Of a stretch of 64,000 nucleotides of DNA, positions 46,425 to 57,355 are shown piece by piece (position 1 is the stretch's first letter; every line of letters begins with the position of its first letter). The stretch spans positions 62,001-126,000 of the forward strand of contig BGZK01000480.1 in assembly GCA_005406025.1 (NCBI GenBank), read 5' to 3'. The stretch is from Eumeta japonica (lineage: Eukaryota > Arthropoda > Insecta > Lepidoptera > Psychidae). Under the pieces are notes generated by a model. That model was not told where the DNA came from. It searched no databases and saw only the letters and a list, made by a program, of their open reading frames with translations. Both the position numbers and the translations under genes were made by a program.

Positions 46425-47065
46425 GCGGACGAGAGCGAATAGGACTCACACCTTGAGGGTTCCGTACAAATTTGACTGCGTGTGAAGATATTTGACCCAT
46501 CAAGAGTCTCGATTACTTTTGCCTGTCTTCGATACCGGTACTGATTTGAGAAACTTTTGGTTTTTCTACCAAAAATTTCTCAATTTTTTCGAAAATATCT
46601 GAATTTTTGAATGTTTTAAATTTTTCATAGCGGAAAGTTAAAAAATGTTCTCCTACATATATCGCTGTTCATACTCTAATTGTAAGTCTAAAATTTCAAT
46701 TTTTTTTTATATGATGTAAATTCAAATTATCGATTTTAATTTTTTTCCCTTTACTTGTGCGACTCTAAGATTTTTCGTGTTGCCAAATTTCATCATTCTG
46801 GGTCAGTCGACAGTGCCCTGTAGGTTTTGATTTACTCGCAGTGTTAAAATGCAAGGCGTAAAGGGCCGTATTTTTTGGTTTCCTCGATATAGAACCTTAA
46901 TTATTTTACAGTTCCAAGGCACATCCACACGTAAATATTTGGTATTAATTTTAACTTTCTACCTGAACACGTTTCCGAAAAACAGAGTCTTGACAGACGG
47001 GCGGACGGACGGAAAACGAAGCGATCTTATAAGTGTTCCCTCTCTCCTTTTGAGGTACGGAACCC
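46425..47065 (+). repeat. CCGGCCAAG-family repeat, long form, copy C
   Basis: ATAGGACTCACACCTTGAGG then GTTCCGTAC, AGAGTCTCGATTAC, TTTGCCTGTCTTCGATACC, AAATATTTGGTATTAAT, GACAGACGGGCGGACGGACG and ending GGTACGGAACCCTAAAG. The most complete copy in the window, with both ends present. The 98-codon frame at 46849-47145 lies mostly inside it and is not a gene. Confidence 0.8.
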
Positions 47066-47074
47066 TAAAGAATG

Positions 47075-48404
47075 ATCGGGTGTCGGTGATGAACTCTCTT
47101 CGAAATAGTATACACAAATGTAACATGTATAGTCATTGTAAATGAGAAATGGCATTCATACCCTACCGTGCCTCGCATGTTTATCAGAAAGCGGGACCAA
47201 GAATTGGACTGCAGTCGGGATTAGAAGAAGATATTAGGGACTATTGTCGAGGGCTAGATCAGAAAGGGTTTGAGCTGGAATTGGAAAAACGGGAAATGGG
47301 TGTAACAACGCATTCTGCTACCACTCGGATCGAGCCTTTTCTTTTTATTTTAAAGGGTGTATTTTGAACGCTTTTAAATGACACACGAGTCGAACGTTTT
47401 CGGTTCAAATTATCATACAAGTTAGAATCGGCCCTATGATCGCACATTTACCTGAAATATCATCGATAGTGAGATAAGCGAGATATGCGAAGATCGTACC
47501 ATGTGGAAATCTATAGTCTCTGCCTATCCTTCTGGGAAAGGCGTGAGTTTATATTATTATTATATTATCTACGTTAATATATCATTTTTTTTCTTCGTTC
47601 TTTCTTTTGTCCACGTTTACTTACCCCGTAATTCGTCCTATTTTTGATGGTTAAATTAGTTTTTTCATTCAAGGACTCTTGTTTATCATTCCTAATATGA
47701 TAGAATTACCGAGAGCTCGAGCTGGACTCCTTAATACATCTAGAATGAATGAAACTTTTAATAGACAACTATAAACACATTTTCAATAAAATAGCGTAAT
47801 CACAAAAAAAAAATAGACTGACGAAACGGAATATCAGTTTCTCAAAGACCCTTATCAAACAATTTTTGCAGTCTTTAACTACAGCTCAAAATTGAAACAG
47901 CCCTTTTTTTTTGCGTTAGTTATCTCGCAAAAGTTTTGTTAATCACACAAACGACGTGCTGTTATCGAAAATCAAAGCACGCCCAGGAACTGTACTTGAA
48001 CGAAATTCAACTCTCTTGAAGTCGAACAGTGCCTTGTTGCGGTGATAATCTCTCCAACAATTTATAACGAACTCCAAAGCAGCATCCGTGCAACCGAGCT
48101 GCGCTTTGATTCTTTCGCGTCTGCCGCGAGAATGTGACGACCTTCCACGGGAGAAGTCGTTCGTATTAACTTCCAACGACAAATATTTGAATATAAAATA
48201 ACGCCTACAGCGCCATCTGTATTTTGTTATAGCGTCATCAACATAATAATGCAATAACCTTAAAATTCTAAATGTAGCAACGTTTAGAATTATTCTGAGT
48301 CGTTTCTTCAAGGGAGACGTCCATACAGACAGACATGTCTTCCCCGCACCTCGCGTAAGGTAACTACATCGGTGACAAACAGACCGCGACCTTATAAAAG
48401 AACT
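47075..48404. other. Unassigned region
   Basis: The longest open frame of the window (157 codons, - strand, 47943-48416) lies here. It starts at TTG within a repeat phrase and shows no recognised domain; CAGCGCCATCTGTATTTTG inside it is a dispersed intergenic phrase. I do not support it as a gene. Confidence 0.45.
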
Positions 48405-48465
48405 GGCCAAGAGCAAGTCGGACCGTGCTCATTATAGGGTTCCGAAGCCATTATTACAAAGAAAT
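48405..48465 (+). repeat. CCGGCCAAG-family 5' fragment
   Basis: CTGGCCAAGAGCAAGTCGG then ATAGGGTTCCG. Truncated after about 60 bp. Confidence 0.6.
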
Positions 48466-48763
48466 ACACTTCAGGCAATGAAAGTACGTTATTGTACTTT
48501 TTCCATATTTCCTTAACAGAATAAATTAAAGCACTGTAGCCGCCTATAACTAGAGAAACAAGTAGGTATGTCGACTATTACTATTAAACTAGTTGTGGTA
48601 TGTTTTACTCACCACTTAATGATTATAAATTCACCTATCCGCAGGGCCAGGGAGTTTATTTTTCTTCGCTTGTACGTAAGCGAAGGGTCGAGGTTACAAT
48701 CACAAAAAACCAATAAAATTATTATTGTGGGTTACCACACTAGCGTAAGCTGAAATACGTCAT

Positions 48764-48900
48764 TAAAAGGGCGTATCTTCATGGCACTTGCGTCCTTTCG
48801 TTGAGAAGCGTAGTCTTTGGGTAAAAACTTAAAAATAATATATCCGATCATGTTCAAAATAACTTTCGTAAAAATTATTTATTAAGCGTTATCCTCGTTG
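48764..48900 (+). repeat. Dispersed repeat shared with 8845-8985
   Basis: AAAGGGCGTATCTTCATGGC, then GTCCTTTCGTTGAGAAGC, TATCCGATCATGTTCAAAAT. Same orientation and block order as at 8.85 kb. Confidence 0.6.
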
Positions 48901-49264
48901 TTTTTTTTTTAATTTTTTGACTTACGGTTTAGATAATAGAGGGGGAGGTACAATTACTACTATTTTCGCAGCGATTATTTCCGAAATTATTCACGTAGTC
49001 AGAAAAATGGTTTAAAAACCTTAAAATGTTTTTAAAGCACAGGCGAAATATGTGCATCCCATTAATATTTGCTGAAAAAAATTTTTTTAGCTTCTGTTCC
49101 ATGTAGAGAATGCCCTCCTAGAAATATTTATTTTTGTTAATCAACCACCAAACTAAGTAGCGGCTTATACAAGACACCTACACTATAAATTTCATTAATA
49201 TTCGTCTTGTAATTTTTGAATAAAATGCCTGTGATATACGTAACTGATGTATGGACATGACGAA

Positions 49265-49310
49265 ACTATAAGGGTTCCGTCGTTGCCGTTTCGGCTCGGA
49301 ACCCTAAAAC
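49265..49310 (+). repeat. CCGGCCAAG-family, minimal end-to-end remnant
   Basis: AAGGGTTCCGTCGTTGCC is followed at once by CGGCTCGGAACCCTAAAAC. 5'-type and 3'-type end phrases are only about 20 bp apart and are reverse complements of each other at their core (GGGTTCCG/CGGAACCC). Confidence 0.55.
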
Positions 49311-49949
49311 CGACGTACCGTCCGCTCGAAGGAAACAGCGACCCGACGACGGCCGTGCGATTAAATTTAACACGAAAAAATGAAAAAAAAACAACCTCAG
49401 GGGGGCTAGTTACGACGGCGTCGCGTTAACTCGGACGCGTTGTTAAGGGGGCACCGTGCAATTTGTTGTAATTGCTGTCGCATGTTCGCCGGCCCCGCCG
49501 ATGGCCGCGCCGCGTCCGAGGTGTCCTGTCGGTGCTCTGCCGGTACGATTCCGGTGGAAGTTTACAACATTCGGAACAACTTAAGCCGAGAGCGATACGA
49601 TTTTACTGTATGCAGGATTCCGTATAGGTATTCACGTATACACCTGGTGGAGAGTTAATTATGATTCGTTAAATAATTAATTTTTTTTTTAAAGTTAAAT
49701 ATACAGGTAGAGAAGTAGATTAAATGGGTTTAATATTCATGAATTGCAGGTTATGGAAAATATATACCTTAACTGATTTTGATAAATATACATCATTTAT
49801 AATAATCGTCATTACAGGTGACTCTTGGGTGGAACGTCACAAAACATAGCATGAGTTCCCGTCTATTTTCCATAAGGGTAGGTAGAAACCACAGACCTTC
49901 ATTTCGCGCAATCGTTGCAACTCTTCTCGTGTTTCACTGCCAGTCTTCT
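49311..49949. other. Unassigned, GC patch at 49430-49560
   Basis: A CpG-rich patch (GCCGGCCCCGCCGATGGCC) without a recognised gene. The final 8 bases (49942-49949) are the left target duplication of the next element. Confidence 0.4.
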
Positions 49950-50175
49950 CAGTGGCGTAGCTAGCCTGGGTGTCACCCGAGGCGGGTTTAAAATGACACC
50001 CTAAAACTTAAAACTGTTAAGTTGCAGAAAAACTCTAATGATAAACAATGTTTTATATTTCGTTGTGCATTTTTTGTGAATTAAAATTTGCGGTCGGATG
50101 AACTCGGGTGTCACCCCTAAATGAGTGGCACCCGGTGCGGACCGCCCCCGCCGCCCTTCCCTAGCTACGCCACTG
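49950..50175. mobile_element. hAT-type MITE with perfect 8 bp TSD
   Basis: 226 bp, bounded by CAGTGGCGTAGCTAG and its exact reverse complement, and flanked by an exact 8 bp duplication AGTCTTCT (49942-49949 and 50176-50183). Inner phrases GGGTGTCACCC occur in both senses. The TIR start CAG and 8 bp TSD are hAT features. The intact TSD and TIR suggest a fairly recent insertion. Confidence 0.95.
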
Positions 50176-50439
50176 AGTCTTCTTATCAAAGTAGTAATCT
50201 AGGACATACGGAGCGGCGGTATACCTAGGGTTTTCCTTTTATTTATGAAACATATCGTACAAAATCATAAAATATGTATATAATTCGAAAAGAAAAAAAC
50301 GGAATAAAAAGGTGCATTCAAGTCGGCACCCCAAGCTTACGGCCACCGGCACCAATACTACCGTCATAAACACACACACGACCGTCGCTATGTCGCGCCG
50401 AAATCGTCGGCTCTTAAATCTCCATAAATCTCGTTACCT

Positions 50440-50780
50440 GATTTTGCGGTAGCTACAAAATGCGGTCATGTTCTCCCGGCATCCCGGTAGACGTCGCTGT
50501 GCAATTAGCGCCCCGTGCGCCGCGATATTTAAAATTATCGGAGCCCGGAGCCCGCGCCCTCCTTCTCGGGGGCTTCGGGCGCGAATTCTCGGAAGTCTTG
50601 CTCGCGAGGCCGCCGCCCGCCGGCCGCGCCCCCCCGCGGCCAACGTAAACGTTTGCTTTTAATATTCAGCCGTAATCGCGCACCAATTAGTCGGCCGACA
50701 ATTAGATTCCGGAAGTTTTCGCCGCGGCGACGGAAAAGAGGAACCAGATCGGGGAAACGCGGTAGTATCGATTTTTCGAT
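50440..50780. promoter_or_regulatory. GC-rich island with homeodomain-like sites
   Basis: CpG-dense (GAGGCCGCCGCCCGCCGGCC) followed by GCACCAATTAGTCGGCC and GACAATTAGATTCCGG, two ATTAG homeodomain-type cores in a non-repetitive context. Overlapping frames on both strands reflect composition. Regulatory role is inference. Confidence 0.3.
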
Positions 50781-53300
50781 GCGACCAGCGATAGACCGGT
50801 AGACCGGAACGCCCCGTACCGCTCAGGCGATGAGAAGACCGAAGACGTCACCGCCGTGCATGGAGAAGACCGTTGATGGTATGTTTGAATTAAAGTTGAT
50901 TAGGCGCGTCGACTGTCGGATTTAAGCTTTCTCCTTTTTAAAACACCCCCTTTTCGCTAACGATTGATATCAAACAATTTCATACGAATAATACAATGTC
51001 TAAAAAGCAGTTCTATTTTACAGAATCGCTCGAACAATCGACGCTGACGTCGAGGTTCTTCAAAAAATTTTGGAGTCCGAGAGGATCCATGACACACGAT
51101 TTGAGCGTTTTGAGATCTCCATGAGGCGTTTCATTGGGTAGATCACGAAACTTTGATCGGGAAGCTACATCATTAAGGAGTGTCGGGTCGGGCGCTCGGA
51201 CTTCTAACATCATATTCGCGTAACAAAGTTCAAAGGGTCGACATCTATGCCAATAGACCGCCTGGATATGCGCTCTTCGAAAGAGGCTTCACATCCTCCA
51301 CGAAGGGTGTGCGGGGTCTTTTAAACGAAGTCCCCGTCCGATTGTGTTTGGGCAACCCCGCCTGGTGTTCCGCTGCTGAGGGAGGGCGTATTCTAAAATA
51401 TACATCATTATAGTTTACTAGTTGAGCGCGTTGCCTTCTAATCAAGAAGCAGTGTTATCGATTCTGACCCTAAGCGAATCGACTGGTAAATTTTCAACTT
51501 AAGTCGAATGTTATCGCATGCTCCATGGTTCGGGGAAAACTTTAAGCCGTCTGTTCCGGACTTCGTCACCACTGACGAAGGCAACGTGAAGAGCTTGAGA
51601 CGCGAGGCGCTCAATCTTAAATAAAAATGGTTGTGGGAGGGTGCGACTCGACAGTCGGGTGATTGAAATCTGATTGAAACGAACGAATAACAATCGCCAC
51701 TACACTCTTTTGACACGCCTCAATCATGAGCTATTAGTGTGATGTGGCGTTGTGCCCCCGCGCATGCCCCGCACGTCAAGATACCGCACGCTAAAACGGA
51801 CGGCGCGTTTGCTTATTTTTAAATTTCGTAAGCGACAAAACAGTTTTTTTCATTTTCGTTTCAAACGAAAACAAGGATTTATTTCAAAACAATCCGCTGA
51901 CATTTTCTACCGACATAGATTAATATTCGTAGAAAATCTGGAGGCTTAAGTCGGTCCCATTCTCGTGTGAAATGCAAATCTCCGTTTCAAAAGAGCCGTC
52001 TTCGATATTTTTGTTCTCTGTTACAGGAGTCAATAAATCGTGTAACTGCACCTGTCAAATTATAGTCGACAACATGAGGAATCCGACCAATGAAGGTCAC
52101 TTTCATACTATTTTTTAATTTTTGAGAAAAACCGAAATCGTTTACACCGAAATTTCCAATTCGTCCACCTTAATTAGAATAACACACAATCTGTCAGATC
52201 TCGGATTTGCGTCAATCGCAATGGAAAAAGACGTGTCGTATAATAATACGTCAGCAAGAAGCGGCAAACTGTAAAATTATCGACTAATATATTTTAGAAG
52301 ACTGTAAAATGTCGATGATGTATCGATTAGCGGACCATTAGCTTCGAGCGGGCGTACACCGCTCACGGTGTGGCTCGTAAATTTATATAAAAAAGGCATT
52401 TCTCATTATGGCGGGAGCGAGTTCTCATCACGCGATGTTTAATTGAAAAAAAACAGAAATACATAAAACACGCCCCGTCGTAAATTAACGGGCGATCATA
52501 TAAATCAGAATTAACCGTTTTCTGGGCGGTGGCAACACTGCGACGGTGATTTTTCATGCCGTAATGGTGGACGCGAAAAAAAAACATAAAGAAAGCAAAC
52601 GAATCCTTTAGAGAAATATATGTTATTTTTTTAAATCTTTCGAAATCGCGACTTTGTCGAGTTCACTGTATTAACAGCACTGAGTTTGTTTGTATATGTG
52701 TGTGTGTGTGTGTGTAGTTGAAACACTAACTTTTAATTTTGTACCGCAATGATATGTGGTAATACTAAAAAGAATATAAACTGAAAAATAATGTAATGTT
52801 ATGTAATATTATCACGAAACCAATCAATATGAGTTGCTAGGTACAGGCATCCTGCAATAATTTACGTTTTGATGAAAAGCGTAGTGTTGATAGGTAAAAT
52901 TATTATTTTTTTATTGAAAATTATTTATTATTATTAGGATTATTTAGACAAAATCTTCCCACGTCATTAGTGTTCCGACTTGTGATCCAAATTCCTTCAG
53001 CTTGCAAAAGGCCGCCGCAACATCGGTTCGCAATAAAATGCAAAAAATGATATGCCAAAGGAATTAAATTTTTATTTCTCCACAAACGTGTTCCGCGATT
53101 AGTGACAAAAAGTCGGTCAAAGCTCTTTTGAATGCCTTGAAACTTTTAGCGAAATTTTCGAAAGATGCTTGACTTCCAGTTCGGGAGAAAACTTGGCACC
53201 CTTTCAGATTTGGGTACGTTTCGTCGGTGGCGCGCGAGTCGCGGAACGAAAAATTGGCAGCTGTTTTGACACTCTCGGTTTTGTCAAAAAAAAAACAAAA
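50781..53300. other. Unassigned region
   Basis: A TG-rich microsatellite lies at 52699-52717. Frames at 51013-51213, 51245-51445 and 51438-51716 (-) have protein-like composition but no domain that I recognise. 52290-52580 is moderately GC-rich with GTAAATTTATATA and GTCGTAAATTAACGGGCG. Confidence 0.4.
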
Positions 53301-53302
53301 GC

Positions 53303-53850
53303 ACCGGCCAAGTACAACCAGGACTTGCACTATAAGGGTTCCGTGAAAATTTGATTATGTTTGTAAACATTTAAAACGCCGAGTCTCGACGATATTTGCC
53401 TATTTTCGACAGCGACGCTCGCGAGATATCAGTCCTGGGAACTTAGAACCGATTGTTGTATTTCATTTTTTTTAAATTGGAAAATATTTTTCAGGAATCT
53501 GAATTTTCATAATATATACCGATAAATTAAAAAAATATATTTTTCTGTACCTTATTCTACATCGCGATCCGTCCGTAGTCCAACTGTAAAAAACAGTTTG
53601 TAAATGCAAAAATAAAATATATATATATATTTTATTTTTATTTAAAAGGAAATAAGTAAATTATGTAACTAAAATTGATTATTTTCAGTTTTTCTTCCTC
53701 GCTTATGTTGTGAGACCTTCCTACTTGCCTAATTTCAACACTCTATAGCAGTAACCTAGATTTTATTTCAACATTCTATATACGGAGGACTTAGGTTTTA
53801 TTCATATTTGATTTATCTGGGAGTCTCAAAGCGTAAGCCGAAAACGGTTG
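53303..53850 (+). repeat. CCGGCCAAG-family long copy D, left part
   Basis: CACCGGCCAAGTACAACCAG then ATAAGGGTTCCGTGAAAAT, GAGTCTCGACGATATTTGCC, GCTTATGTTGTGAGACCTT and CAAAGCGTAAGCCGAAAACG. It stops abruptly at the mariner end at 53851 and resumes at about 54990. Confidence 0.75.
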
Positions 53851-53852
53851 TA

Positions 53853-54965
53853 CGGGGAGCGTTCAATAAAAAGTGGCAAGGAGTATGTCGCCGGTGACTT
53901 TCATCAAATGTTATTTTTTTACGAGTCATAGTCTCCTTTTAGCGTAGCACACTGGCATATCTTTTTCCTAAGCTTAAAATTCCTTTCTTAAAAAATAAAA
54001 ACTTTCATCCTGGGCACCGATAAATGCCTGTGCTGTAGCGAAAGGTGCTTCAACATTTCAGCCTAAAGGGCTGAAATGTTGAACCACCAAGGTTAAAGAC
54101 CTTGAAAACAGACAGGAATCACTGGGGGCGAAGTCGGGTGAACGTGGAGGATGATCGACAATTTTGAAGCCAGCATCTCGAATTGCAGCCTTAGCAACGG
54201 CGGACCTTTGAGCCGAGGCATTATCTTGATGGACCGAAACGATTTTTGGTGGATTGCCTAATTTTTTCGAATTTTGTCACGCCCTTTTTCTATTTGTTCT
54301 TTGAACAATGAGTCCATAACCGTAGTTCTATGGTCGAGATACCCTGTCACGACCACTTCTTTACTACTCCAGGACAGAGGACCTGCGATCTTTCTGGCAT
54401 AACGACCCGCCTTAATTTTCTTAGGGGTTGGAGATGAAGGTCGTGTTCGAATCGTAATGATAAAGTGACTTTCATCCGTGGTGGTAAATTAAGCCAAAAA
54501 GCCACGAGGATCTTGTTGCTAAGGTTGCAAAGAAGCTCGAGAAATGTTCAGCTCGGTTTGTTTTTGTGCACGGACAAGCGTTCTGGGGACCAGTGCGTAG
54601 ATATTTTTTTCATACTCAAACTCATTGTGTAAAATGCCGTGCATACTGCCAGTCGAAATCTACTTCGGCTATAAAACGTACCGTAGCACGACGACCTGCC
54701 AAAACAATGTTTTTTACTTTTTTTAACATTTCTTCGGTCACTACCATTGCTGGGCGATTCCAGCGAGGATCATCTTTGCTGGTTGCAATTCCACGTTGAA
54801 GATCAGGGAGTCAACGAGCAACTGTAGAATACGGTGGATCATTTGTTGCTAAAGTATCCTGTAAGTCTTGATTGACTCGTTCCGTAGTGAAATTTTTCAA
54901 GCATCTACATTTAATAACCGCACGCAATTTATTTTGCTTTTAATTTTCAGGTACACGCTACGACA
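53853..54965 (-). mobile_element. Mariner transposon, second lineage, decayed
   Basis: The 3' end (left on the + strand) begins CGGGGAGCGTTCAATAAAAA just after a TA. The matching TIR is not found on the other side, so the 5' end is deleted or eroded. It differs in sequence from the mariner at 10638 and is another lineage. It interrupts a CCGGCCAAG-family repeat. Confidence 0.85.
53905..54955 (-). pseudogene. Mariner transposase, multiply disrupted
   Basis: Reading the - strand: an HTH-like start (KLRAVIKC near 54930, then TERVNQDLQDTL, YSTVARWLPDLQRG), TDESHFI (first Asp, near 54480), EVVVTGYLDHRTTV, QDNASAQ (second Asp, near 54225) and PPRSPDFAPSD (third Asp, 34-residue spacing, D34D), ending in LKGDYD near 53940. 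The parts lie in different frames with several stops, so it is inactive. The opposite-strand 77-codon frame at 54566-54799 is a shadow. Confidence 0.88.
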
Positions 54966-54989
54966 GACTGCAACAAAAGACCTATATTT

Positions 54990-55240
54990 TTAAAAACAAT
55001 ATATTTTAAAATTATTTCCTTTTTTTAAATGTAATTAATATTCCAGCTTTACCAGCCAGTATTTACTTTTTTTGGTTCCGAAGAGTTTGTACCTCATTCT
55101 CACTTTGTAGCGAACCCGCGCGTATTTTTTGATAGCACTGAATTGAAGCTCGAGTTTTTTTAAAGCTCCAAGCGAACTTAGACCCAAGTGTTTGATATTA
55201 ATACAAACTATAAAAGCAACGGAACGCATCGCTATGCGTT
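54990..55240 (+). repeat. CCGGCCAAG-family long copy D, right part
   Basis: Resumes with TTTTTTTGGTTCCGAAGAG, then AAAGCTCCAAGCGAACTTAG and CAAGTGTTTGATATTAATAC, parallel to 40655-40730 and 46875-46960. The 3' terminus is missing. Confidence 0.6.
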
Positions 55241-55424
55241 GATTTCGAGACGATAAATTTAATCAATAAACAGTAAATCAATCAATAAAGCAGTAAATTT
55301 CTAAATAATAAGTTTTATGCGTATGAGAATTTGACTTTTAAAACAATTTTCATCCATAATACTCTAAGGGTTCAATTAAAGCCGCGTGAAGTTAAAACTT
55401 TTAAATAGGGTACTTTGCCGATAT

Positions 55425-55600
55425 TTAGAATATTACATTTGTTCGTGAATTATGTAAGCTGACTAGGCTTTGTGACTAAAAATGAAAATTAAATTAAAAT
55501 TTAGTTAACATCTATCTCTTTCTTGCAAAACAAAGTTTGCCATTAGTCTATTATGGCGCTAGAAGACAATGGTCTACTAGCGCCATATAAGGCTAATGCA
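55425..55600 (+). repeat. Dispersed repeat shared with 24130-24345
   Basis: TTTGTTCGTGAATTATGTAA then GCTGACTAGGC, CTATCTCTTTCTTGCAAAA and TATGGCGCTAGAAGACAAT. This copy carries an added reverse half that makes a hairpin at 55552-55587. Confidence 0.65.
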
Positions 55601-57040
55601 GACTACCGTAAATATGTTACCCGCCTATGAGATATTTTTTTTGTTTAAATCAGTATATATATTTTTTACAGTATTTATACTCATTGTTAAAACTGCCTTG
55701 GACTACACATATAATTGACAATAGGGTTTTACTATGTTTTTTTTGTATTACTGTATTTAAAGTTTTCTTATTTGAGTAAAAATGTAGTGATAACGTTTTT
55801 ATTTTGAAAATTAAAAAAATACATGAGTAATGATTTTTTAAAGTTGCTAATAAGGCGTCGTTACGTCACTCGGTACTAGTATTTTCTCTGTCTTTTCAAT
55901 ACAACTCAATTCAATTAATTGTTCTCTGTACAAACGATTTCTATGGTCGTTTGTACAACGAACAATCAATTAAAAAAAAACATATCTAAAGTTCAATACA
56001 TAAGTCAATAAATAGATTGAGTACGAGCTGTTGACTGTCACTGTCACTTCGCTTATGCCCTTTTTGTCATCGCTATTGACATTCGTTAGTTATACGAACT
56101 GTGACTAGAGGCGATTTAAGAATTCTCATACCGATAAGCTGAACTTAAATGACACATTATTTTAATGACTTTAATCCAATACCCACAAGCATCCTTGTAG
56201 AGTCTCGACAAACAGACAGACGGTTGGACAAAAAAGCGATAGTGTAAGGGTTCTTTAATATGATAAAATGTAGATGTTTTTATAACGATATTTACCTAAT
56301 CCAGGAAAATGCTGTCGGATAAATCTCTTGATATAATAATATTAATTAGATGTTTTTGCGATTTTGAGGATAAAAGGAATTACTTTGGTTAATTTATTAA
56401 AGAAATAAATTGGAAATTAAACCAAAGATAACGGGATCCTTTGTCGCTCCCAGATTGCTTTTTTTTTTTAACATCTCATCCACCGTGGGTATATTAAAAT
56501 GTCATCTCTTTAATTTTTAATTTTCAGCTTACATAATGTGATGAAACTTTTCAGAATAATGAAGGCCCGAATTTGTAACATCCGGTACGACCAAAATTGC
56601 ATGAAATAATTGATGCAAACCAACAATGCGAGAGAGATATGCAAGGGTTCTGTCATGTGGCGTGGACTTACAAGGAAATAAATAGGATTACATGCGTCTC
56701 GTACAATCATAAGAAATGTGTTGAATAAGCGGTATTACTGTTAACCCGTCTGCTGCCCTATAAGTTGGAAGCCAGTGGGTGAACTTTCATGATACTTTCA
56801 ATGGTATGTACAGTATTATTACCGGGTTGTCTTAAGCTGTTTTCGCAAGTAATCCGATCATGGTCAGACACGTAAGGGCAGACGTCGTTGTTCGATGAGT
56901 TGTGTTTTCTGGGTTAAAAATGTTGATTCATTTTTTTGTATTGTATTGTTATTCCTGTTTTTCTACTACCACTTAGTTAGGTAATGTTTCATATTTTCAT
57001 ATTTAGTTTTTTTCTGACTAGCTATTACTCACGATGTCGT
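55601..57040. other. Unassigned region
   Basis: AT-rich. A fragment GTCTCGACAAACAGACAGAC then AGTGTAAGGGTTCTTTAAT at 56203-56257 is a 3' piece of the CCGGCCAAG family. GTTTGTACAACGAACAATC and TTGTTCTCTGTACAAACG at 55918-55970 face each other around ATTTCTATGG. No gene is recognised. Confidence 0.45.
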
Positions 57041-57355
57041 GTGTGCGTAATTTCGTTACTCTGGTGAAAGGTTACAATAAAAAGCCCCTACTTCATTCTT
57101 CAGGTTAAATGTCATCACGATCAGTTCACTGGTTTGAGCACTAATAGCTACCAAACAGACAGATGGACAGAGCTGCATACGTATTTATAATACTATTAGA
57201 GATGGAACCAATGACGTAATTTCGATGAAATTCGTTATTTAGAATACGAAGATGGGTGTTGTAAATCCCTAAAGGCTACCCTTTACTGCGGTAAACTATC
57301 CGATTGATAGAAACGAAATCTCCGCAGCCGAAGACGCGGGCGGTCGCTAGTGCCC
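57040..57355 (+). repeat. Retroelement/Helitron-like debris
   Basis: CAGACAGATGGACAGAGC then TATTTATAATACTATTAGAG resembles a 3' end frequent in Lepidoptera. It is followed by GAAGACGCGGGCGGTCGC then TAGTG, a Helitron-like tail at 57330-57352. Confidence 0.45.

Noticed and set aside
46849..47145. 98-codon + strand open frame
   Set aside because: It lies largely in the body and 3' end of a CCGGCCAAG-family repeat.
47943..48416. 157-codon open frame on the - strand, the longest in the window
   Set aside because: It starts at TTG inside a CCGGCCAAG-family fragment, contains a dispersed AGCGCCATCTGTATTT phrase and matches no family that I know.
54566..54799. 77-codon + strand open frame
   Set aside because: It is the antisense shadow of the mariner transposase remnant.
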